This document shows, one piece after another, positions 7,886 through 13,824 of a stretch of 13,824 nucleotides of DNA. The translations under genes were made by a program, and so were the position numbers. The notes beneath the pieces were generated by a model. The model was not told the origin of the DNA. It worked only from the letters and a program-made list of their open reading frames with translations, and made no database searches. The DNA is from Acanthamoeba castellanii str. Neff (taxonomy: Eukaryota; Discosea; Longamoebia; Acanthamoebidae), in assembly GCF_000313135.1 (NCBI RefSeq), contig NW_004457323.1, positions 314,324 to 328,147 of the forward strand. The letters are read 5' to 3'. Each line of letters begins with the position of its first letter. Within the stretch, counting starts at the first letter, position 1.

Positions 7886-10800
7886 ATGAAACGACTCTTG
7901 GCTCTTCTGGGCTTCTGCCTGGCGATCTCTTCCTCCGCTACCTCGTGCAAGAGCGACGAACGTCTGGTCCATGACATCTCAAAGGCCGGCCCCTATGGCG
8001 GCGAGCTCCAGCTGACTCGCGCTCTCGCCCAGGCCCAGCTCGTTGCCACCATCCACGACCGGCTAGAAAGCGCCGGCGTGTGCTATTTCGCCACCAGCCG
8101 TACGCTGGAGGGTGTGTGGCGTCATGCCGCCGCCATGCCTCACCACTCGCACGCAGCGGACCTCGCCATCGAGTCCGCCAACTTCGCCCTCGCCCATCAG
8201 GTACCAAGATTTACCGCCTGGCAGTTATATATAAATTGAAGTCTTCCCAAAAATGGCGTGGGTACACGGTCTAAAAAAAACACTGCCACAACCATGTTTA
8301 TTTTGAACCTTTGCGTTGCTGACGTCACGCCCACTCTTATATGTCATTTTTTGTAATTAAATAGGTTTTGCTTGCTGAGCTCGCTGCCAGCAGCAACTAC
8401 ATCGTGCAGGACAACAAGGACCTGGACCACCTCAAGGTGTCCATCGTCATCGATGGCGAGGCCGCCGTCCACGTCAACCTGTTCGTCTACTCGCGCTCCG
8501 AGGACGGCCAGCGCCTCGTCCACCCGTTGTTGTCCTACCAGCCCGCCATCGAGACAGTCTTCCCCACCAAGCTGGTATTCAAGCCCTGCCATCTTCTTCT
8601 TTCTTTTCATCTTCCTTCCCCACGCGAGGGCTGACTGGAGGATGTGTAAGGCTTCGTACTTCGAAGGTTCGATCCGCGTGCCGGCCGACACCAGGGCGTT
8701 CCTCTTGGGTCAGCACGGCAGCGAGCTCGATGCACCCAGCAAGGCCTTCTCGTGGACCCACATGTCCTACGTCGTCCCCCACGCTGGCATGACCAGTACT
8801 GCTAGCCCCTCTACTTGATGTAGTTTGGCACATGCAGGACTAATGATGGCTTGCTTTTGTGTTGCACAGCCGAGTTCCCGCTGGTGAGCGTGATCATCCC
8901 GACCTACGAGCGTCCTCAGTTCCTGGCCAATGCCATCAACCTCATCCAGAGGCAGGGTACTTCCCCCCAGGTCTCTTCTTTCGCTTTCGAGTTCTTTTGA
9001 GGTTCTAATTAATTATGAACTTTGTGTGGCGTTCAATAGACTACCCCAATGTCGAGATCATCATCGTTGATGACGGTCGCGTGCCGGAGATGGAGAACTC
9101 GGAGATGACCGCCGTGCTGTCAGCCAGCAACGTGCGCTACATTTACATGACCGAGCGCATCTCGATCGGCGCCAAGCGTAACATCGCCGTCGCGCAAGCC
9201 ACCGGCGAGGTCGTGGTCCACTGGGACGACGACGACTACTTCCGGGAGCACCGTATCTCAGCCCAGGTGGCGCCCATCATCCGTGGTGAGGTCGACATGA
9301 CCGTGCTCGAGCACCACTACTACTACATCCTCTCCACCCAGTCCTTCTACATCATCAAGCGCGCCGCCTCGTGGGGTCCCCACTTTGGCACCTTCGTCTA
9401 CCGCAAGGTAATAACCCAGCAACCAAACCCATATGACCCTTTTAGGGTTAAATTGGTTGCTTGGATACTGATTTCCATCGAAACACACAGAGCCTGTTCG
9501 ACTGCGGTATCCGTTACCCTGACAACTCTATGGCCGAGGACTACGCCTTCGCCGAGTTCGCCCTCAAGAAGGGTGCCACGTAAGCGTGTCTTCTCATGAA
9601 GTGCTACAGCTACTCATTCACTCACTTTTCTCACAATCGTGTAGTGTATCAGTGATGAACAACGAAGACGGCAAGCACGTGTACGTGCGTCACCACAACA
9701 CGTGGAAGTTCGATTTCGCCGACTTCGATGTGCAGGTGGAGAAGGTCGATCGTCCCGGGTTCCTTTCCGATCGCGACTGGGAGCACTTCTCGACCGTCAA
9801 GTCAGAGCCCATTGTCACCCAGCCCCCCAACTACTACGCGTAAGTCTTTGGCCAACATGAATTTGTAAATTACTTTTCTTTTTTAACTTTATTTCAATAG
9901 GTCGGCCCTTCTTCAGTGGGATCGCCCCGAGCTGAGGCCCACTTGGACGGACGCCTCCTACCTCGACTACCCTCACTACCCGCTCTATCCACCGATCCCT
10001 TCAGGTCTGGTCGTGGCCGAGTTTAACCTCACCGTTCCGGTGGTTACCATAAGTCAATCAGGTGCCCACCGATCAACCAATTACTTGGTCTCTTCACTGA
10101 CCGAGCTGGCTGTGATTAGGAGGAGAGGCGACACAACAGGTCATCGACCTCAACCTGGTGAGTCTGGAAGAGATCGACGATGCCACAGCGCTGCAGGACA
10201 TCGATCTTCAGACTGGTACATGCCGTTGCTTGTCAGCAGCAACTCGCCTCTTGTAATAACCTGGTGGGTGTGCAGTGGGCTGGATGATGGAGCAAAACAA
10301 TGGCTCAGCACCAGGTGGCGATATCACCGAGACCATCTTCACCAGCCATCTCGGCACGGTGACCAGTGGAGCCAACAATGCGACAATCCAATACCTTTTT
10401 AACACCTTTGGCTCGGACGAGCTCATCACCACCGGTACGTTCGTTCAGCTTGTTGTAATAGAGTCTCTGCCTCTCTGAGAGCTCTCCCCAATGGACTCCA
10501 GGGAGCAACTACTCGTTCACGGTGACGCCAGCGTTGCTCAAGTTTTCGCTCAACGTCGCCTCGTGGAAATGGAACTCTACGTACAAATACTCTCCGCGCT
10601 ATTGGTTGTTGTTCACGCCATCTGAGCGGAGCTGACTCCTCTCCACTGCTAGGTCGGGCAAGCTGCGGTTGACGATCAAGATCGATCCCCCGTTCGTGAG
10701 CTTCACCCGGTGGGATGACACGCCGCAGGTGGGCATGACCACGTTCCTCTTCTCGAGCGCCACGGCCGATCAGGCCAGCACCGTGGTGCGTCTGCTCAAC

Positions 10801-11212
10801 TTTGGCGAGGCTTTGGGAGAAAGCCCGTCGCGCGTGTCGATGGAAGCTTCGGCAGAGGTCACCAGCTCGTCGCTGTCCCTCACGTTTGATCACTTTAACG
10901 ACACTCTCTCGTTCGACCCAGGTAGGCGGTGCCTTGCGTGTTATTCATGTTGTTGGGTGCTGACGATTTGGTGGGGGGGCAGATATTGGACTGTTGCTGG
11001 GCAGCCACGGAGGAAGTGGTCAAGGGGAAAGCAACGACAACTTGGGCCTCATCATCGGCGTGTCCGTGACGATACCACTAGCTCTTGCATTCGTCGTGTT
11101 GTTCATCTCCGTGGTGTCAGTGGTGGCTGTGCTCAAGCGCAGAGCGGCGCGAGCCAGGAGCAGAGGAGCGATTGCCTTTGACGCTTCCCTCAACAGTGAC
11201 GATCAGCTCTAG
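7886..11212 (+). CDS. Secreted/type I membrane family 2 glycosyltransferase, 13 exons, 800 residues
   Basis: Exons: 7886-8200, 8365-8574, 8651-8795, 8870-8956, 9040-9407, 9491-9579, 9645-9839, 9901-10061, 10120-10215, 10276-10434, 10502-10580, 10653-10921, 10983-11212. All twelve junctions are GT-AG, phases match throughout and the total is 2403 nt. Family 2 enzymes transfer sugar from nucleotide-sugar donors with inversion. Residues 1-20 form a signal peptide (MKRLLALLGFCLAISSS). The GT-A fold starts near 225 (PLVSVIIPTYERP). IIIVDDG (259-265) and HWDDDDYF (313-320) supply the donor and metal-binding acidic residues, and AEDYAF (390-395) the probable catalytic Asp. YVRHHNTWKF (418-427) closes the domain. 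Residues about 470-724 are an unrecognised ectodomain. A membrane helix (about 745-775) and a basic tail (KRRAARARSR) follow. The acceptor sugar is unknown. The gene is intact, unlike the TFIIS relic. Confidence 0.88.
8201..8364 (+). other. First intron of the glycosyltransferase gene with TATA-like and CRE-like motifs
   Basis: This is the longest intron of the gene (164 nt; the others are 58-83). It contains TTATATATAAAT near 8225-8236 and the palindrome TGACGTCA near 8322-8329. TTTGCGTTGCTGACGTCA, with AACCATGTT a little upstream, closely matches part of the first intron of the large element gene (TTTGTGTTGCTGACCTCA, near 3712-3729, also preceded by AACCATGTT). Confidence 0.5.
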
Positions 11213-11244
11213 AGGATGTCAAATACAACACCTCCACCCTCTAG
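11209..11244. terminator. Short inverted repeat between convergent genes
   Basis: CTAGAGG (11209-11215) pairs with CCTCTAG (11238-11244). The convergent genes end at 11212 (plus) and 11260 (minus), leaving 47 nt, so their 3' untranslated regions must overlap. The hairpin is only 7 bp and a role in 3' end formation is a guess. No clear AATAAA is seen within the gap. Confidence 0.25.
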
Positions 11245-11259
11245 TGTTAGGGCTGTGAG

Positions 11260-12957
11260 CTACCCACGAGTTCCCCGCTTGGTGACGCGCCCGTCCAAGA
11301 GTGCAAAGTCCAGCACCACCATGTGGAGCGGCAGGCAGTTGCAGGTGGCAATCCTAATCTGCACCGTGTACAGTCCTCGTGCATCTTAGTGCACAGGCCG
11401 GTCTCATTCCCCGAGGAAGACTCGGAGTTTATCGAGGTCGACCGCGCGGTCATCATCAACCCGATGCACTGGCCTCGGGCAATGTAGACGTTGTCCTCTT
11501 CGTAGACCTCGAAATGCTCGGCCTCGGATCGAGGGAACCAATCATGGACGGTATCAAACTCGATATTTGCCCAGCCGCACGTCTCCGTCGGATCGGCGGG
11601 ACACATGTCGAATCGCGTGCTTTCGCATACGGTGCTCGAGAGACTATGCATTGTATTTATGGGTGGTCTTTGATCCACAATATTGTACCTCCCATTCACC
11701 TTGGCGATGTTCAGGCACACCGTTCAATTCCATGAGAGTCCACTGGCATGCAGCCATTGCAGCTAATGACCGCACTGGCGTTGAGCATGTACGTTCCATC
11801 ATTGGCTGGAGATGCCATCCACCTGGCCTGAACATTGCACACCGCGAGCTTGGCGACCCGCCAGCCCGTCCACAGATCACCGAACCTAAGCAGCCTGCCA
11901 GCATGCACCGCAATCGGCACGACAAAAATGAGGGCACTGTATTCGTTCTCCTCGCCTGTCCAATCTTCCTGTGTGTGTGTGTGTGTGTGCGTGCGTGCGT
12001 GAGTGCGTGTGTGCGTGCGTGCGGTGTGTGTGTGTGTGTGTGTGTGGCGGTGCGTGTGCGGTTGCGGTGGTGCATGTGCGGTTGCGGTGGTGCATGAGCT
12101 CAGAAGACGTGCTGGTAGGTGCTCAGCCAAGCAATAAATGGGTGGTGGCGTACGGGGAATAGATCCAAGGCGCTCTGGAAGCCACCAATGGCCTCCTCAT
12201 CGGAGAGAACAGCGGTTTCGGCGTAGAGCCGCAACGCGTCTAAAAGAAAGAAAGCAAAAGACGTGTAAGCACTCTGCACCTCGTCGTCGTCATCGTCGTC
12301 ATTGTCATCATCATCATCATCATGCCTCGTGAGTGAGACGGTAGGCAGTGGTACCTGCCAAGGTCGATCGTGCATCCGCTCTGATATCATCTTCGCTGGG
12401 CGTTGTTGAAGGCTTTTTCTGAAGTAATCGAGCGCTTGCTCGTACCAATGCCTCAGCCCTGAACGAAACGCCCAAGCATATTCAACTAACCGGCACCACA
12501 CAACTCACTCACGCAAACACACGCGCAAACACACCACACACCACACACCACACACCACACACCACACACACCACACACCACACACCACACACCACACACC
12601 ACACACCACACACCACACACCACACACCACACACCACACAGACGACTGACGTACGTTGGCCCAGTGAGGTAGGTGGCCGCAGAGCGTTCCCCCGCATCTA
12701 CCCAGTGTTTAACGTACTTGCGCTCCACTTTCCTGTTGTCCAGGGCCTCCATCAGTCTTCAACACACGCGTATCCATCGTACACGCACACACCAAAATAA
12801 AGTGCCTGCTTGCGAGAGATAGAGAGGAAGCAGCACCACCGCAACCAGAACACGTGCTTCCATGAAGATACACCGCGCACCAGAGGCAAATCGCTCCTGT
12901 ACTCCCGTTCGCCCGCTGCCGAGGCCGTCCATTCAAGTCCGTAGAGTCCGCCGCCAT
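11260..12957 (-). CDS. Unknown 297-residue protein, seven exons
   Basis: The minus-strand model is exons 12957-12872, 12756-12655, 12458-12355, 12239-12154, 11968-11793, 11688-11443 and 11353-11260 (stop TAG). Junction phases agree throughout and the sum is 894 nt. Donors are GTATCT, GTACGT, GTACCA, GTACGC, GTACAT and GTCGAC; the last is the weakest call. The start MAADSTDLNGRPRQRANGS is 68 nt from a TATA box. The middle looks helical and repeat-like (RKVERKYVKHWVDAGE, DALRLYAETAVLSDEEAIGG, FQSALDLFP), which could be a degenerate TPR-like solenoid. The C-terminal part is Cys-containing (MCPADPTETCGWANIEF, then YEEDNVYIARGQC and CNCLPLHMVVLDFALLDG). I recognise no family. If exon 4 is not spliced at 12154, the protein would instead end at TGA 12100-12102, giving 143 residues. 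Confidence 0.6.
11970..12090. repeat. Intronic (TG)n/(TGCG)n microsatellite plus two 20-bp direct repeats
   Basis: A TG and TGCG run covers 11970-12046, followed by two adjacent 20-bp copies (12051-12070 and 12071-12090) that differ at one base and contain GTTGCGGTGG. All of it lies in intron 12153-11969 of the minus-strand gene, directly before the acceptor on that strand. Confidence 0.9.
12281..12322. repeat. Trinucleotide (TCG/TCA)n repeat in an intron
   Basis: A mixed TCG/TCA run lies within intron 12354-12240 of the minus-strand gene. If this intron were retained, the opposite-strand reading would encode a poly-aspartate run. Confidence 0.85.
12531..12640. repeat. 7-bp (ACACCAC)n tandem repeat in an intron
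   Basis: About 15 copies of a 7-mer, with one phase slip near 12563-12572, fill more than half of intron 12654-12459. On the transcribed strand the unit is GTGTGGT, so this intron RNA would be strongly G/U-rich. Confidence 0.92.
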
Positions 12958-13024
12958 TGTCTGATGGACATGTTTGGTTGGTTTGGGCGAAACTTGGGGC
13001 GCTACGCGTTTGGGGGGGGGGCAG

Positions 13025-13031
13025 TTATATA
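13025..13031 (-). promoter_or_regulatory. TATA box of the seven-exon minus-strand gene
   Basis: Read on the minus strand this is TATATAA, 68 nt upstream of the ATG at 12957 and followed by CTGCC and a C run. Position and sequence suit a canonical core promoter. Confidence 0.6.
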
Positions 13032-13209
13032 GCGAGTGACTGAGTGGATGTCGGACAGTAGAATAGGAGAGATGGTGTTGTATTGTAAGAGTGAGACAAA
13101 TAAACGCTTTGAGCGTTACAGATATTTATATGTGTGTGTGAGTGTAGCCGAGGCTATACCACTTGTCATGGAGACAGTGGCCATAGCTACGGACCATTTA
13201 TATGGATAT

Positions 13210-13276
13210 GTTGCCGTGGACTCGGCCACGGCAACTCGACACCATGGTGACGTTGGTCACCAAGGTGGTGTATCGA
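13210..13276. repeat. Two adjacent inverted repeats (potential double hairpin)
   Basis: GTTGCCGTGG at 13210-13219 pairs perfectly with CCACGGCAAC at 13226-13235 around a 6-nt loop. Immediately after, 13236-13251 (containing ACACCATGGTGAC) pairs imperfectly with 13256-13276 (GTCACCAAGGTGGTGT). Together they could form a cruciform, a remnant of a small inverted-repeat transposon, or a transcription factor site cluster. Confidence 0.6.
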
Positions 13277-13291
13277 CTTGTCGTCAATAAG

Positions 13292-13426
13292 TTACGAGTC
13301 GGGGTCGGCCAGGGCGAGGAAGAGACGCGAAACGCAGCGCGAGATGAGGAGGTCGCGAGGGTCGTCGAGGAACCACACGCAGTGCTGCAGCACTTCCGCT
13401 GGCAGCGCCTCCAGCCGCGTTTCCAT
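13292..13426 (-). CDS. Minimal F-box reading frame, 44 residues, probably a first exon
   Basis: F-box proteins bind Skp1 and bring substrates to SCF ubiquitin ligases. The minus-strand frame from ATG at 13426 reads METRLEALPAEVLQHC, then FLDDPRDLLISRCVSRLF and LALADPDS before TAA at 13292-13294. The order LP-E-L..., FL-D--DLL, R-VSR-F and LA fits an F-box motif over residues 8-40, nearly the whole frame. GTAACT overlaps the stop codon and would be an acceptable donor, so this may be exon 1 of a longer gene. However, I find no plausible second exon before the next gene's promoter. It is divergent from the Ser-rich gene, with 106 nt between their start codons. Confidence 0.62.
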   Translation of the reverse strand: METRLEALPAEVLQHCVWFLDDPRDLLISRCVSRLFLALADPDS

Positions 13427-13532
13427 TTATGTCTTTTTTTAACGGAGACAAAAATAAGGAAAAATAAAAAAGAGACACTTTTTTGCAGACACTAATTAAT
13501 AACTCAAACTCTGTTGGGCACTCTGCAGCAAG
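13427..13532. promoter_or_regulatory. Bidirectional AT-rich promoter region
   Basis: The 106 nt between two divergent start codons are strikingly A/T-rich compared with both flanking coding sequences, with TAATTAATAA near 13492-13501 and A or T runs on each strand. A shared core promoter is likely; no single TATA box can be chosen. Confidence 0.4.
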
Positions 13533-13824
13533 ATGGACGAGTTGTGGCGGCAAGCTGGCACGCTTGCCTCGTCCTTGTGCTCTTTCATCCTCGGCTCCTC
13601 ACCATCTTGCAATTCCTTTTTTTCATCTTCATCTTCGTCTTCGTCCTCGTCTTCTCGCACAGCACCGACGCCCACCCCGCGGCCTCTGCCCTCGACCTCA
13701 CCCTCCGTTTCTGCCCCCCGCACTGAAGATGAAACTCCCTGGCACCGCCTGCACCTGCTCTACTCCTCCATCTCTGCACATCTCACCTCCTGCGCATCTT
13801 CGCCCTCGGCCTGCCTTCCTTCAT
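13533..13824 (+). CDS. N-terminal part of an unknown serine-rich protein, runs off the window
   Basis: An uninterrupted frame starts at ATG 13533 and stays open to the window end (97 codons). It begins MDELWRQAGTLASSLCSFI, an amphipathic start. A serine run (about 11, encoded by TCA/TCT/TCG codons) follows at about residues 29-41, then a Thr/Pro-rich linker (RTAPTPTPRPLPSTSP). Then comes TEDETPWHRLHLLYSSIS. The start is supported by the AT-rich promoter directly upstream and the sharp rise in GC at the ATG. The overall style (short helix, low-complexity linker) is common in adaptor proteins, but no family can be named from this fragment. Confidence 0.55.
   Translation, partial: MDELWRQAGTLASSLCSFILGSSPSCNSFFSSSSSSSSSSSRTAPTPTPRPLPSTSPSVSAPRTEDETPWHRLHLLYSSISAHLTSCASSPSACLPS

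Larger units (their letters stand above)
12958..13291. other. Intergenic region between the seven-exon gene and the F-box reading frame
   Basis: No credible gene is seen. The region holds a G run at 13012-13021, a TATA box at 13025-13031, AT-rich stretches near 13130 and 13195-13208, a (TG)n tract at 13131-13141 and two adjacent inverted repeats at 13210-13276. Confidence 0.5.

Noticed and set aside
11644..12130. Several Thr/His/Arg-rich minus-strand frames over the TG array
   Set aside because: They are translations of the simple repeat; splice phase places the array in an intron.
12531..12640. Telomere-like repeat (GTGTGGT on the minus strand)
   Set aside because: It is a short internal 7-bp microsatellite inside an intron with genes on both sides, with one phase slip and no chromosome-end context.
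13496..13779. Acidic minus-strand frames (poly Asp/Glu) opposite the Ser-rich gene
   Set aside because: They are the antisense of the serine-codon repeat; the plus-strand frame has a better start context and stays open to the window end.
1..13824. tRNA or rRNA genes
   Set aside because: No cloverleaf with conserved T-loop or anticodon arm and no conserved rRNA core sequence was seen on either strand.

Overview
The window looks like nuclear DNA of a protist. Genes are split by short GT-AG introns (about 38-290 nt), several introns carry microsatellites, and there are no bacterial operons or ribosome binding sites. The secreted and membrane-anchored gene style, GC-rich exons and frequent GTAC 5' splice sites suggest a free-living amoebozoan of Acanthamoeba type. 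That assignment is an inference; no rRNA or marker gene is present.

Layout. (1) Bases 1-547: a GC-rich TFIIS-like transcription elongation factor cut by three small frameshifts, ending in a recognisable zinc ribbon. (2) About 610-7680: a less GC-rich block of about 7 kb that looks like one mobile element. Its two ends carry opposed clusters of a short motif (CACCTT on the left, AAGGTG on the right), each with a palindrome. Between them lie at least five intron-containing unknown reading frames in alternating orientation: 1075-1530 minus, 1522-2196 plus, 2309-3173 minus, 3244 to about 6100 plus, and about 6150-7173 plus. Introns of the large plus-strand gene hold copies of a 38-bp repeat built on the palindrome CCAATGCGCATTGG. 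Three in-frame stops, all one C-to-T change from a sense codon, suggest decay.

(3) 7886-11212: an intact 13-exon gene that splices in frame to 800 residues, with a signal peptide, a family 2 (GT-A fold) glycosyltransferase domain, a long C-terminal ectodomain, one membrane helix and a short tail. (4) 11260-12957, minus strand: a 7-exon gene of unknown function (297 residues) converging on the glycosyltransferase gene, with a different simple repeat in each of three introns and a TATA box upstream. (5) 13292-13426, minus strand: a 44-codon F-box reading frame. It is divergent from the 5' end of a serine-rich protein that starts at 13533 and runs off the window.

The host-like genes do not form an evident pathway. 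The most unusual parts are the unclassified element with its repeat-bearing introns, the broken TFIIS relic beside it, and the type I membrane glycosyltransferase. All gene models come from reading frames, splice-site phase and motif recognition only; no similarity search was run.
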